Below the pieces are notes generated by a model. The model was given only the letters and a program-made list of their open reading frames with translations, was not told where the DNA came from and made no database searches. A DNA stretch of 64,000 nt from Cordilura impudica (lineage: Eukaryota > Arthropoda > Insecta > Diptera > Scathophagidae). Each line of letters opens with the position of its first letter. The stretch's first letter is position 1. Shown piece by piece: positions 1 through 19,018 of the stretch. Location of the stretch: the NCBI GenBank assembly GCA_963682025.1, contig OY821519.1, positions 162,476,950 through 162,540,949 of the forward strand, given 5' to 3'. The position numbers and the translations under genes were made by a program.

Positions 1-7682
<7,682 letters not shown>

Positions 7683-7689
7683 TAAAAAA

Positions 7690-8030
7690 GCTAATAATAA
7701 TAAACAGAAAGGAGGAGAGGTAGCGGAATGTATGAGCAAATAATGTATATGGACCTGTTATTAATTTTAGTACGCCGCCACCAGACTTTTTTATTACATT
7801 ATTGCAGTGATTATTATTTTTATCAGATTCAATTCTTTCACAACTTTCTCTATCTTTTCTGAAAATTTGATATTTAGGGCAAAAAATCTCAGAGTTATTA
7901 ACTTTTTTACTGAGCCAGGTCTCCGTAAATATAATAATATGATTATTGAAGCCAAAGCTATTACAATAAATTGACGAAAGTTTTGAATTCATACCTCTAA
8001 CGTTTTGATACAAGATGTATATTAGTTTTT
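7690..8030 (-). pseudogene. LINE ORF2 fragment: start of AP endonuclease domain
   Basis: Reading the minus strand just after the ORF1 stop gives an open frame with YQNVRGMNSKL, then FTETWLS, a KYQIFRKDRE stretch and GGGVL. These are the first conserved blocks of the apurinic-type endonuclease that opens ORF2 of non-LTR retrotransposons; the T-E-T-W glutamate belongs to the metal site. The frame overlaps the end of ORF1, so ORF2 would be translated by reinitiation or frameshift. About 100 codons remain before the TAA array. Catalytic His/Asp residues and the whole reverse transcriptase are missing, so this copy cannot move by itself. Confidence 0.7.
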
Positions 8031-9101
8031 TGGATTTTGATCAGCGGATTTCGGAAGCCGAGCATTATCTTCTTCTCTATATATAAATTCACGTATTAAT
8101 GCGTTTTTAGGCCAAAAACTGGCATCTACGATTTGTTCAAATAGGTATTCAGGAACAATTATTTTAAATGATGCTCTATTTCTGGAATTCATTTTGTAAA
8201 CACTAATATCCTCAGGTATACAGTTTTTAATTTTAGAGATCACATAAAATTTCATCTCATCAGCTTTCGTATCATGTGCGAAACGTGTAGCAAATATAGT
8301 TTTCTTCGGAAGAATTGTTCGCAACCTAGGAGTGGGTATTGATTCAATACCAGTTGTAGGCACTATATTTGAAGTACCAGATGTTGAAGCAGATGGGATT
8401 GGTGATGCAGCATCAAAATTAATCAATCGACCAGCGTTCTCAGGATTATAAAGTAAATTATTAGCCGTAGCAGTTCTAGGCATTGAAGAAATATTTGGAG
8501 CAATAATGTTCAGAGCATGCTGAGTACTATGGTTATTAGCATTTGATGTAATCGGAAATGCTGCAGTTTCATTTAATATTGGAGTAGGTTTATTAATTAA
8601 AACTTGAACGTTGTTTGAATGAGAAACGGCAGGATCAATACCTGTAATATTTTGAAAAGGATTTGGTAAATATAAAGCGGATGCAGTAGCAGTAGTACCA
8701 TTCTGATGTGCTCCATTGGGACCAGGATTCTGACTAGAATTTTCTTTATTCAAGAACCTTGGCGACTTACGACGAGTTGGGGATGGTGACAGCAATCCCT
8801 CTAAGGATTTGAAATCATCAAAAAGCTTTCCATAAGCATTAATTTGACAAGATAAATTATTAAGGTTTTGTTGAATTTGCAAAAAATTATCTTTCGTACT
8901 TTGAAAGAAACGATAAAAATCAGCACCAATTTTTTGACATCCATTACAGCGCCAGTGCAAGTTTTTATGTTTAGATATTGACTCAGCAACCAAACCAGAC
9001 AGGCCACTACATTTAAAGTGCCATAAACCATGACAAAGCCAACAGGTAAGCATTCTTTCTTCATAATCAACCAAAGAGCAGCCTTTTTTCAAACATGCCA
9101 T
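8022..9101 (-). CDS. LINE ORF1 protein with PHD zinc finger
   Basis: A 359-residue intact ORF starting at an ATG. Residues 3-55 form a C4HC3 PHD-type finger: Cys3, Cys8, Cys20, Cys23, His28, Cys31, Cys52, Cys55. Residues ~60-105 look like a short coiled coil. The middle (110-255) is low-complexity Ser/Thr/Asn/Pro. The last ~95 residues are a compact domain containing FATRFAHDT and FIYREED. PHD finger plus C-terminal domain is the usual ORF1 layout in jockey/CR1-like LINEs, where ORF1 binds the element RNA and helps target-primed reverse transcription. ORF2 follows immediately and is truncated. The intact reading frame suggests a fairly young insertion. Family assignment to a named LINE is not possible by eye. 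Confidence 0.75.
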   Translation of the reverse strand: MACLKKGCSLVDYEERMLTCWLCHGLWHFKCSGLSGLVAESISKHKNLHWRCNGCQKIGADFYRFFQSTKDNFLQIQQNLNNLSCQINAYGKLFDDFKSLEGLLSPSPTRRKSPRFLNKENSSQNPGPNGAHQNGTTATASALYLPNPFQNITGIDPAVSHSNNVQVLINKPTPILNETAAFPITSNANNHSTQHALNIIAPNISSMPRTATANNLLYNPENAGRLINFDAASPIPSASTSGTSNIVPTTGIESIPTPRLRTILPKKTIFATRFAHDTKADEMKFYVISKIKNCIPEDISVYKMNSRNRASFKIIVPEYLFEQIVDASFWPKNALIREFIYREEDNARLPKSADQNPKN

Positions 9102-10982
9102 TATTAAGCTCTACAGGTCAAAAACAGCACAACACAATAAACGGCAACGGTAACCGATTACAGTAAAGCTACGATCTGGCTACACACAACCAACCAGTAT
9201 TTTGGGTATTCATAATGAATTTGAAGTATTTATACGATTTTACACTCAATATATATTTAAATTTAACGTATTGTTCCGACAAATACAATACTGTATAAAT
9301 TTCACCAGTGGCTGCAAAACTGTCAATAATAGATAATTATAAACCAGTATTATACATGGACAAAACAGGCAAATAGTTATTTGTTGTTGTTCAGTTGACA
9401 AAGAATAAATATTATGTGTCACAGTTGTTGTTTCTGTATTTTGTTTGTTTCACAATGTTTTCTTGTTTATATTATTGTTTTTGATTTTATTATATATAAT
9501 TTACTTCGAAATTTAAACAGCTTGTTTGTGATATAATTAATAGTATCAAATATTTTTAAAAGTTTTAAAAGTTTTTTATTAACACAAAATTGACAAAATA
9601 AACAGAGCACAATTAGAACACGACCGTATCGCACGACTTCAACGACTATAAGACTATAAGAGTCCCTAAAAGTGAATGCTTCTTAAATGGTGATATAATT
9701 AACTACTGGGCTATTGTTTGTTTTTCGTTCCTCTAAAATAATTAACGTGGTTTAGTTTAAATTTGAAGTTTACACAAAAGTATGCTAGCTATGAAAGTCT
9801 GGACCAGATGTAAGGCCCTGTGCTCTTTAACCCTCCCAACCATGTTTCTGAGTGCACCGAATATTGCAGAAACCCTTCTGCGGAGTTATCCTAACATTAA
9901 CCCAAAAGGAGAAGTCTTATAGATTTAGCAGTTCATTACCACAGATTTTATTTCACAATCTTAAAAATCCATATTTCTTAAAAATTATAATTGGTGCTTA
10001 TTTGTATTAGTGAATTCAATAATATATTACAAATTAACTTAGCAGAAAATAGTTTGCATCTATAACTAGTTATCGAAAGAAGTTAAGAAATCCCACTGCT
10101 CATTATATTTGGGGAATGGTTATTTATCTTAATTAACCTAAACTAATATGATTTCTTATTTTAATAAATAATTAAAGAAAAATGAAATTGCACAGGACGA
10201 AATATCTATACGTCAATGGAAAAATCGACCGTACCGATCGTAGCGCGCGCAGATACGATATTTAAAAATTTTTTTTTTTGTTATATTTTCAGAGAACGCA
10301 TATTTTTAATATAACCAGGAAATATATGTTCGCCAAAACTAGCCTTTTTTCTTCTTTTCTTGAATAAAAATAAATTTTTTTTTTGTTATTATTTTCCGCG
10401 CGGTAAGTAATGATGGTATGTGCTAAAGTATAGAAAATTATAATTGCTTTTTATTATTATGATTTATGTATAGCGAATTGCATTCCTTTAAGAGTCGGAC
10501 TCGTAATTTTCAGTAATCAATATTTATACCACTGATTTTAAATTATAAGTGAACGATACTGACGTTCTATTATTGCAATTAAAGTTAGATTTTCTCTTCT
10601 TTTTAGAACCAAAGTTATCCAACCAAAATTTAAGGGTTAATGCAATGTAAATTATATATATGTATATATATATATTTTTTTTATGCAAATCTACATTTTG
10701 TTTTTGTGTTTTTTTTTTTTTTGTTATATGATCATAAATTGTTTCCCGACAGTACCATTTTGGACAAGTTTAACAAAACGACGTTTTAATTTACTGGATA
10801 GATTGAAGAACACAATAAATAATAGTTATTCTTCTTCTTTATTATTATTTTGGATTTCTTATCTAAAATCTTGATTTTATTTCTTCTCTCTTTTGATTTT
10901 GTTTAGTTGTTACGTCGTAATGTTAAATAAACCCAAATAACACTGTTGGAGAGTACTTTTAAAATAAAGATAATTCACTTAC
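9102..10982. other. LINE 5' UTR, then anonymous AT-rich DNA
   Basis: The first ~100 bases are probably the 5' UTR of the minus-strand LINE; the exact 5' end cannot be fixed. The rest shows only homopolymer runs and a TATA-type microsatellite near 10650-10680. A GC-richer patch at about 9782-9920 carries a 45-codon open frame that I do not recognise. Confidence 0.5.
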
Positions 10983-11066
10983 TTGTACAGCTGCTGTTGA
11001 AAGGCCTTCCAGATATGCGGGTGTACGAGGAGGATGATGGAAGAGACAATTGTTATTTTTGTTTAT
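10983..11066 (-). other. Candidate host-gene exon (84 nt)
   Basis: On the minus strand an island of higher GC content has a consensus donor, CAA|GTAAGTG (donor bases 10976-10982), and a possible acceptor ending in ATAG (11067-11070). The exon would be exactly 28 codons, phase 0, and reads in part HHPPRTPAYLEGLSTAAVQ. Nothing like it occurs elsewhere in the window, so it is not an obvious transposon piece. The acceptor lacks a good pyrimidine tract, and I do not recognise the protein. A splice-bounded island in a TE desert is suggestive but unproven. Confidence 0.33.
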
Positions 11067-11070
11067 CTAT

Positions 11071-12213
11071 GATCAATCGTTTCATTTAAAAAGTTTTTTT
11101 TTTTACCTTTTCTACTTTACACACTTTCGTTGAATATTTATTTTCGATATACATATATACTGATACATTTTTTTGTTTATTTACAGCACCGTGATGCGAG
11201 TTAGGATTTTAGTTGTTCTTTCTGTGAATTACTATCTTTTTACGTTAAAAGAAATCTGTTAAATGATATTTTCTGATTAAATTTCCAAATAATTTAAAAC
11301 TATTCTCTTCTTTACCGAATTTTCTTGATTGACAGTTAATGTTAAATTTTATACAAACGCGCGATCACGATCAATATTATATATTATTTCCTATTGTATT
11401 TGTTTAATTTCGGGACACTGTGCAATAGCTTTTTCCACGTTGGACAAAATATACTTATCGGATTGACACTTTTTACTCAAAAAAATTAATAAAATTTACT
11501 AAAAAAATTTTTGTTTTGTTTTTGTTTTACGACCATTCAATAATCCCGATCTTCATTCTATCCTTTTTTCACGCTGATACTAATTTTCTACATTTCTCAG
11601 GTTTTTCGTTTGCAGTTGTAACTGGGGCGTGCATATTTCTTCCGCCACTAGAAGAGTGAATGGTAGCATGCACAGCAATATTCCTTTTCTTCAAACTATA
11701 ACTCTTATTCTTAGGAAATCGTATATTTCATCTATTGAGTAGCCGTTGAGCTTCTAGTGGGAGTGCCGCTGAAATAATAAGAATCCTTTAAAAAGACATT
11801 ACGAATTGATTCTTCCAGCCAGTGATGGATGAAATTTTCTCTGTTAACCTTTACCTTTAAAATTTCTTCTTCTGAACAGAATGATTATAGACCAATTTCA
11901 GAACTGGTGTCTGCTTACCCAGGTAGTCACAAGCGGAAAGACGGGTGATTTCTTTTTTTTTTTTCTATTTTTGACAGCTGAGAGATACATGTTATCTTCA
12001 CCTCAATAATGTAACAGTGTCGTAACCCAATATCAAAAAGTACTGTACAAATATTTTTATACTCGTTGTAAGTCAAATGGCTGTGTATAGAAGCAGTACC
12101 ATTAACATAACCATTAATGATACCATAGCGTAAATATTTAAAACAAAAAGGTACAAATTTTTGTATTGTACGATCACACTTACAAATTAACTAGGATAGA
12201 GCAGATGTTATGT
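11071..12213. other. Non-coding stretch, nothing recognised
   Basis: AT-rich sequence with poly-T runs. Apart from a 10-base inverted repeat (11645-11654 with 11751-11760) I see no gene, repeat array or element end. Confidence 0.5.
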
Positions 12214-13146
12214 CGACCATAGATTGTATATTACAATGATTGATGGAAAAGTTGCACAAGCTATAGCTGGAACAAAGTCAATGTCAAGCTGCATTATATG
12301 CCAAAATACATCAAGTCAATTAAGCCAACGAACACCAAAAGACGATAGTTTTAAGGAAGCCTACGAATTTGGAATGTCCCCTCTTCATACGTCCCCTAGA
12401 ATACGTTTCATGGAGCATATTCTTAAATTGGGTTATGATTTGGAATTTGGTCCGTTAGGCGAAACAGTGAGAAAAAACAAAGAAAATGAAGAAAAAAGAA
12501 AGCAAAAAAACCAATTCCACAAAAATATCTACAGCTAGGCCCCATAATCGACCAACCAAAAAAGGAAGGAAACACAAATGATGGAAATACTGCAAGGAGA
12601 TTTTTTTCCGATCCGGAAACTGCAGCATCTATCACAGGTGTAGATCATGAGTAATAAGACGATTCAAAATCATATTACAAGTTCTAGCATGCAGCAGAAA
12701 GATAAATGCAAAAAAATTTGGAGAGTACGCCAATAAAACAGCTATACTTTATAATGAAAAATACTCTTGGAGATATATGCCATCCACAGTTCATAAAATG
12801 TTGTACCATGGGGAACAAATAATTCAAAACAATATGCTACCAATAGGATCTATCTGAAGAAGCGCAAGAAAAAATTAACAAGGACTACAGATTCTTTCGC
12901 GAGCACAACACAAGGAAAATGTCCAGATGTACTAATGAAGACCTTATCACTATTTTGTTGTGCACTTCAGATCCATATATGTCAAACATTCGTCAAGAAT
13001 GGAAAACTACCTCTATTGAATTAGACGAAGAAGCTAAACAACTTCTAGAAGATGAAAATCAAGACTATTTAGAAGAAATTTTTACTAAAATTGGTCGATT
13101 TAAAGTACTTTTTCATTACACTAACGATAAGTTACACTTATTTTAA
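12214..13146 (+). pseudogene. Transib (RAG1-like) transposase, C-terminal half
   Basis: Broken into several frames. 12224-12538 holds MIDGKV, the block aligned with catalytic Asp708 of RAG1, followed by a CxxC (CIICQ, zinc) and the LHT..RIRFMEHIL block. A frameshifted stretch contains NDGNTARRFFSDPE (RAG1 has an N-x-R-[RK]-L motif here). 12919-13146 plus the preceding frame has SEEAQEKINKDYRFFREHN, the block with the catalytic Glu (RAG1 Glu962). It is very close in sequence to copy 3 (22961-24992), so the two are one family. The first Asp block and the DNA-binding N-terminus are absent. Frameshifts and stops rule out function. Confidence 0.85.
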
Positions 13147-13766
13147 TATAGTTAAAAACTTTTCTTGATTTAAAAATTTATATATTTTGTAAATTTACAA
13201 TAAAAATTGTTATACTATATTTCATAAATTTACCATAAAAATATTCAAAAAGACAATAAAAAAAAATTTAACTAAAGCAAAAACATACGAGTTTTTCATT
13301 GAAACTTCTCTATCTTGAACCAATATAAGGTACCTTTTACTTTCGCTGCTTAATAAATTATATTTAACTAGGGATCTTTAAAAAAAAAAACAACCTTTGG
13401 CCCTTGTGCACATTAGGACTAAAAAGTTTACGGGGGCCAAAGTTTGGCGTTTTCTGAAAAAATTAACTTAAAAAATTGTTAAAAAGTATTAGTTGTAAAA
13501 TTAACTGAAAAAATGAGACATTATATTAAAAAAAAAAAACTTTTTTTGCCTTTTAACACTTCACTTTTGTACTAAAATTCAACTACAAATGAAAATGTGT
13601 TTTAAACCCTCCGTAACTTTTTTATTTTCGGTCGAGAATTACGTTTTACAGCAAAACTTAAAGGCTAAAGTCTCACCTACCAAACAAAAAAAACCGCATA
13701 TCAAAATTCCAATCCAGTCAAAAGTTATAGATTTTTGACCGTCTTCTCGTCAAATGGTCCACTGTG
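12214..13766 (+). mobile_element. Transib copy 4, 5'-truncated
   Basis: The plus strand carries the last half of a Transib transposase (to 13146), then ~600 bases of non-coding DNA. It ends in TGGTCCACTGTG at 13766, the reverse complement of CACAGTGGACCA. The next five bases, CGCCG (13767-13771), fit the CGNCG Transib target, and beyond them LINE-A coding sequence begins at once. No matching left end is visible, so the 5' part is lost. The terminus matches the other end of copy 3 at 23 of 35 positions, including a GACGGTCAAAA block. Confidence 0.7.
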
Positions 13767-14408
13767 CGCCGTGGGTTTCGGTAACTTACATCCCAAGTTT
13801 ATCAAGATCATTTTGCTATTAATATTGCCTTATATAACGCACCTATTTAACACCGTTATTACGTCAAGTTGTTTCCCTACTAAATGGAAATATGCAAAAA
13901 TAGTACCATTTCCAAAATCGAAAACAGAGTATCGCCCAATAGCTATATTAAGCTTTCTATCAAAAGTAATGGAAAAACTTGTACATCTACAAATGAGCAA
14001 TTATATAAAAGAAAATCAACTAGCAGTTCGGATTTCGTTCTAATCACAGTTGTATTACAGCCTTGGTTAGTGTAACCGAGAACATAAGACGTGAACTTGA
14101 CTATGGTAATATAAACTTTTTGGTACTTCTCGACCATTCAAAGGCGTTCGATACAGTAAACCATCAATCACTATGTATGCAGCTAAAACACTTTTTTAGC
14201 TTTTCATCCACTTCTACGCAGCTTTTACATTCATACCTCGCAAATCGGACTCAATCAGTCTACGTTAATAATTCGACCTCAAGACCTGTAACACTCACGA
14301 GAGGCGTACCTCAAGGATCGACTCTGGGTCCACTTCATTTTTCCGTCTCTGCCAATGATTTGCCACATCAACTATCTCACTGCAAAATACACATGTATGC
14401 GGACGACG
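13767..14408 (+). pseudogene. LINE-A reverse transcriptase, first part
   Basis: Fragments of a non-LTR reverse transcriptase in order: NLHPKFIK, EYRPIAILSFLSKVMEKL, then LLDHSKAFDTVNH (palm motif A), TRGVPQGSTLGPL (motif B region) and MYADDA (catalytic YxDD, motif C). One frameshift lies near 14040-14060. The ORF is interrupted immediately after YADD by the Transib element at 14409. The left edge abuts the terminus of Transib copy 4, so the endonuclease half of this LINE is missing. Confidence 0.85.
14404..14408 (+). other. Target-site duplication CGACG (left)
   Basis: CGACG directly before the Transib end, repeated exactly at 17167-17171 after it. Five-base GC-rich duplications are the known signature of Transib insertion. 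Confidence 0.9.
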
Positions 14409-14446
14409 CACAGAGGGGTATTTTAACGATCTGGGCGGCCAAAATT
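14409..14446 (+). repeat. Transib copy 2 left TIR
   Basis: Starts with the heptamer-like CACAGAG and contains GGGCGGCCAAAA at positions 25-36 of the element. It pairs with the reverse complement of 17129-17166 at most positions. Confidence 0.88.
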
Positions 14447-15022
14447 TTTTGAAGTAAATTTATGAAGCATAATATTAAAAAATTACTCGGTGAGGCGTAA
14501 AAAATAATTGGCTAACATTTGGGGGGTAGAGGGGATCTTTTACAGCATTTGGAAGATAATACCTCAAATTTTTCAAGTTGAAAATGCTAGATATGAAATA
14601 AATGTGTACTAAATGTATTATGTGTAATAAATGTATTACGTTTATTTTAAAGAAGTGTTTGGCATATTTAAAAAAAAATGTATCGAAACTAAAACAAAAA
14701 CATATTTATTATGTATTTGGTAACAACAATAAACAAAAACAATTCATTTTTTAAATAACTTAAAAATATTCTAGGCGTATTAGTAAATCACATACTTTGA
14801 TTGATGGTATGAAAAGATCTTAAAAAAAAAAATCAAAATTCAAAGGTTACAACTTAAATATGTTATTCAGAGTTAACTTAATTATTCGGACATATGGTCA
14901 TCACTTGCCCATGAAGTATTTTCGTTCATTGTGTCCGCCATATTTTCGTGGCTGTCGCTGTGATCTGTCGAAACAAGCATTTCTAAACATTCCTTTTTGA
15001 AAGGTGTTGGTAATTTTTTTGG

Positions 15023-16691
15023 CTACGACCTAATGTCCGTTAGCAAATGATCGGAAGTTAGCAGCAATCTGTTTATAACATCCCTATTGCAGGCCTCTCT
15101 TGAAAACTTTCGCGCATAGTTTTGACGGTATTGGCGAAAGTGTTTATTTCTGGCCTCAGCGGCTTCTTCGGACAGCTATAGACAGTAGAGCTTTTTCAAT
15201 CACCATGTATCAAAATTTTGTGCATTGTTGGAGACATCGGGTACCAGTGGTACAAACTAGCATACATTTTTGCTGTTTCGGTTGCATAGCCGTCAATATT
15301 ATGGCCACTGGAGATTGCTTCTAAAATTACTTTTAAACTAAAAATAAGGTTTCGGTCAACCCCCGTAATCTCTGCTGCCAAATCTGGATCGGAAAAAAAC
15401 GCCTGTTTTTGTTGCCGTCATTACTGTTTCCAAATCCAGGCTTTGGAACGTCCACAATTAGTCCCATTCGGCATCTAAACTCTTGCTGCATCTTTGCTTT
15501 TTGGGTTTTCGCAACATCTTTTTCTATTTCGGTCCTTGCTTGCCATTTCTTCAGAAGAAGTTTATAGGACAAATGCAAAATACCCTCAAAGAACCGAATT
15601 CGAGCGTGAAGCGTTGAAAGACCAAACGTTAGCGAGCTATCGTCGATTTCACCAATTTTGTCCAAATTATTGAAATCTTTCGAAGTTTTCTTGCAAACGT
15701 AGCACCTCATGGTGGAGCTGGTGTTAGTAATAGCGTTACAAACTTTAGCATTGATCATAGTGAGTACCAATGAATGATGCACACTAATTGCAATTCCATT
15801 TAACTTGCTTGTTGTATTCACATTGATTGGACCCATCACAACCCCATTTATAAATAAGCCGCAAATCTCACCCTATTCTAAGGATTCAAGTACTTCTTGA
15901 AGATACTGCAGAAGTCAAGTGGCCTTGTGGTTCAAAAGATCCTGTAATTTTATCTCAGCACAGGTAGCAGTAATTTTGAAAGCCGACGTTGGAGGGTAAC
16001 AATCTTTCTTAGCCTCTTGGAGATAGCTGTAGCAAGGGTAGTACTTACTCATCCTAACTACCTCGTACTGTTTTCGTGTAAGATTGCCTTCAACGAACAT
16101 AGAAAGGGCTTTTAATACTGGCAACCCTTCCGTGCATTTCGAATTAGATTGACTCTGTTGGTAAGCCACTTTATATTTGTGTGCGCGATTTGGCGACGAA
16201 GTTATGTTTTTCAGTATTTCAGCAGCATTTCTCTTTCCGTCTGTTTCCAACTTGATTTGCGTGGCTGCCACCAAAACACGTGTGTCGTTGGATCTGCGTA
16301 ATTCCTCTGTTTTGCGCCTTTGGGTTCTTGCGGAGGACTCTTCGAAACGTTTAACTGGGCGCCCAGCACAACTAACAGCACTCGGTATCGAAAAACATCC
16401 CGTGATCCATGAATGATTATTATTCATAAAATCTTTGGGTTTTCTTTGGGCTTTAAGCCCTTTTGCTTTAAATTCGCCTTTTAATTTCCCTAAACTATTG
16501 ATTACTAAAGCTCGCTTTTCTTTAGAAAAATTGCCCAATTGCAGCTCACGATTTTTGGTATCGTCAATGTTAGCGTTTATTTCAGACAGATTGCTTTTAT
16601 CGGTAATTTTCAGAACGTCTAGACGAACTATGTACTTGATTTTCAAAGGACCTAAATTTGGAATAAATGTTTTTTTCAATATACAAAACAA
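15023..16691 (-). pseudogene. Transib transposase (copy 2), decayed
   Basis: Minus-strand pieces in order. The N-terminal part (16691 to ~15915) has GRPVKRFEESSARTQRRK, like the GRPR nonamer-binding motif of RAG1. Then comes KWGCDGSN (near 15850, shifted frame; first catalytic Asp kept). 15333-15839 has MINAKV where functional relatives read MIDGKV, so the second catalytic Asp is Asn. CYVCKK (zinc CxxC), STLHARIRFFEG and NDGNKNRRF follow. A third frame (15330 down to the TAG at 15023) has HKILIHG and SEEAAEARNKHFRQYR (third acidic residue kept). At least three frameshifts and the lost Asp make it inactive. Confidence 0.85.
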
Positions 16692-17128
16692 TATACAGTA
16701 AAGCAGCAGAAATGCAATGTTTAAGATTACATTTAATCACAGATTGAAGTGGTGGGGCATAACTTTTTGACCAGAGTTCGCCATTGAAATTTACAAAAAT
16801 ACAATATTTTTCAATGCTGCTTTACTAGTACGAATTTAAATTATTATTTTATTTAGCTAATTGGATTAAATAATATTTACCTGCTTTACAATTTTCCATT
16901 TTATTTATATGTTTCAACTGAATACAGCCTTCGCACAGCCTGCTTAAATTTTACTTTACTTGAACGCAACAAAATAGTACATGCACAGTTACCAACTAGA
17001 AACTTTGAAAGCGTGTAGAAGACGAATGTAAACAAAAAGGAATGAAAAATTACGGAATCTAGTTAAGCATTATATTCTCTTTGCCCTACAATCGGTAATT
17101 ATTAAAAACATTGACTTTTGAAAAATCG

Positions 17129-17166
17129 AATTTTGGCCGCCCAGATTGGTGAAATACCTGTCTGTG
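17129..17166 (-). repeat. Transib copy 2 right TIR
   Basis: The reverse complement begins CACAGACAGGTATTTCACCA and contains ATCTGGGCGGCCAAAA. The following bases 17167-17171 are the second CGACG. Confidence 0.88.
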
Positions 17167-17171
17167 CGACG

Positions 17172-18136
17172 TTGTACTGTATCTCAGTAGTCCAGTAATC
17201 TCCATAGAGGAAAATGTTGAAAAGCTAAACTACGACCTTAATAAAATACATTCTTGGGCCACTGCAAATGGACTTTGTCTCAAGCCGCATAAATCAAAAT
17301 GTTTGATTATTCACAAAAAAACTTTTCAGCCTGTTCTTGAACATGATATAGTAATAAACAATCAGAAAATCGAGATTCTAAAAACGTTAAAAAATCTTGG
17401 CATAGTGTTCAATAACAACTTGACTTGGTCAACCCACGTAGATACACTTGTAGTTCAAACTTATATAAAGCTAAGATCGCTTTGGGTAACTCAGTATTTT
17501 ACGCCGTTAAGAGTGAGACATCTTATTGCAAAGGCATACGTAACTCCTGGTCTACTTTGTGGCTGTGAACTTTTTGGCAACTGCGACTACGCCAGCAAGA
17601 AAAAACTAAATATTTTTACAACAATATTGTTAGATATGTTTATGGACTGAAGAAACGTGATAGTGTTTCGACTTTCTCAAAAAGTCTTTATGGAGTCTCA
17701 TTCGATAGCCTTCTTAATATGTTTTTAACGTTTTTGGACAAAATTATTTACACCGAGAAGCCCCTATATCTTTATGATCAAATATAATTTGCTAGATCCA
17801 GAAGGGATAAAAAACTTATTATTTCTATGCGTCGATGCCTTGTGTCAGAATGGCAATTTTTCATAAATGCCACGCGTCGTTGGAATGCAATTCCACACAA
17901 CCAACAATTAGTTAGCAACGCAATACATTTTAAGAAATTTTTGTTTAGTTACTTTGTTTAAATATATTTAATTTTCATTTCTTTAAATTCATGAATTTTA
18001 AATAATTTCTTGTATTTATTTTACTTTATTTTAAATAAGTTATAAATTTTGTATTGTATTTTAATTTTGTGGCAAATTTTTAATTATAAGACTTGTCTTG
18101 TTGTACAGGAAATTAATAAATAAATAAATAAATAAA
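17172..18136 (+). pseudogene. LINE-A reverse transcriptase C-terminus and 3' end
   Basis: Continues ORF2 after the Transib insertion: VVLYLSS, then IHSWATANGLCLKPHKSKC, LKNLGIVFNNNLTWSTHV and KAYVTPGLLCGCELF, the thumb-like region typical of jockey/CR1 LINEs. Stops and frameshifts begin near 17650. The 3' UTR carries a small hairpin, AAGACTTGTCTT (about 18090-18101), then an (AAAT)n tail to 18136. The tail marks the LINE 3' terminus and the start of the neighbouring LINE-B. Confidence 0.85.
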
Positions 18137-18231
18137 TTCTCTTCCGTCCGCCAGTAGGAAAATGTAATCACAACATAAGAACAAAATGGAAAGATTTTGG
18201 TATAAAATCAAATTCCATTATATATGTATAC
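18137..18231 (+). pseudogene. LINE-B ORF2, short left remnant
   Basis: About 95 bases of a second, different LINE (5'-truncated) between the LINE-A tail and the hAT-like element. The reading frame resumes after the element at 21615. ATGTATAC at 18224-18231 is the left target duplication. Confidence 0.6.
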
Positions 18232-18687
18232 TAGGCTGGGTCGATTTGTGGGGAGGCAAAAAAATCGCCCCTTGCTCAGTGAAAATCGTATTCTAGGGAT
18301 CAAAATAAGAAACTTTGCCGAAGGAACCATACCTCTAAAACGAATTCTGATGTCCCAGAATTTGGGTCGAACTTTTGGGTAGGGGCAAATTTTGAAAAAT
18401 CCCACTTTGACCCATTTAGAGTGCTCCAATCGAGTCCAAATGTATGACCGACCCCCACTAACTTTGGAGGCTCGACCCACCCATGCCAGTGGCACACCCC
18501 CTGGAACTCCCCTGTGGGGTTCCCCATATAAACATTTCAAAAAATCGCCAGTTTTGGCACTTTACATGAAAAAATCAGCGAAATGCATGTTTTTTTCTTT
18601 TTGGAGTTTATTTTTCTCTTTAGAAATTTATTTAGTCAGAAGATATGTAAATGAAAAAATGAATTTAACTTAGTAATAGAAAAGAAA
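18232..18687 (+). repeat. hAT-like element, left long TIR
   Basis: Near-identical inverse copy at 21108-21606, including the GATCCCTAGAATACGATTTT and AAATGTATGACCGACCCCCA stretches. A 14-base piece (TGTGGGGAGGCAAA-like) is present only in this arm, and the right arm has an extra (TAAATA)n patch. ORFs inside the arms are open by chance. Confidence 0.9.
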
Positions 18688-19018
18688 TTAAAAAAATTTA
18701 TTAGAAATTAGCGTTTTGCAACCATTTTAACAATTAAGGTATCACTGTAATGCACCGCAACCCTTTTAAAAAATGAACGTATCACTGTGACACAATTGCA
18801 GGTCATAAAATTGCTTGTGTGGGTTTTTAAGCCACCACAAGACACAGCAGGTAGAATTGAAATTACCATTTCATTCTTATTACCTCGTCTCGTAGACCAT
18901 ATATAACGCAACAGTTTTTGTGAATGCATTAAGTCGTTGTGAAGAACTCAAAGTGTGAAGTGCTAATTTCAGATAAAAAAATATTTATAAAATAATAAGT
19001 GAAATCAAAAAGTTTACA

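Larger units (their letters stand above)
14409..17166 (-). mobile_element. Complete Transib element (copy 2), 2758 bp
   Basis: Ends are CACAGAGGGGTATTTT on the left and, reverse-complemented, CACAGACAGGTATTTC on the right. The inverted repeats run about 38 bases and share ATCTGGGCGGCCAAAA. Both sides are flanked by CGACG. Removing the element and one CGACG rejoins the LINE-A motif YADD to its continuation VVLYLSS in frame, so this is a clean insertion. The transposase lies on the minus strand and is broken. Length and TSD are typical for Transib. Confidence 0.93.

Noticed and set aside
10683..10874. 63-residue ORF rich in Phe, Ile and Leu
   Set aside because: Translation of poly-T tracts. 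No splice context or conservation signal.
11645..11760. Inverted repeat CCACTAGAAG / CTTCTAGTGG as a microRNA or MITE hairpin
   Set aside because: Only 10 paired bases across a ~96-base loop. No wider complementarity.
13403..13409. GGCCCTTGTG at 13397-13406 as the right end of Transib copy 4
   Set aside because: Flanked by CACAT, not CGNCG, while CCACTGTG at 13766 has both the proper heptamer and CGCCG.
18208..18540. 110-residue minus-strand ORF and its partner at 21310-21648
   Set aside because: Both fall in the inverted arms of the hAT-like element and are the same DNA read twice. No domain, and antisense to nothing conserved.
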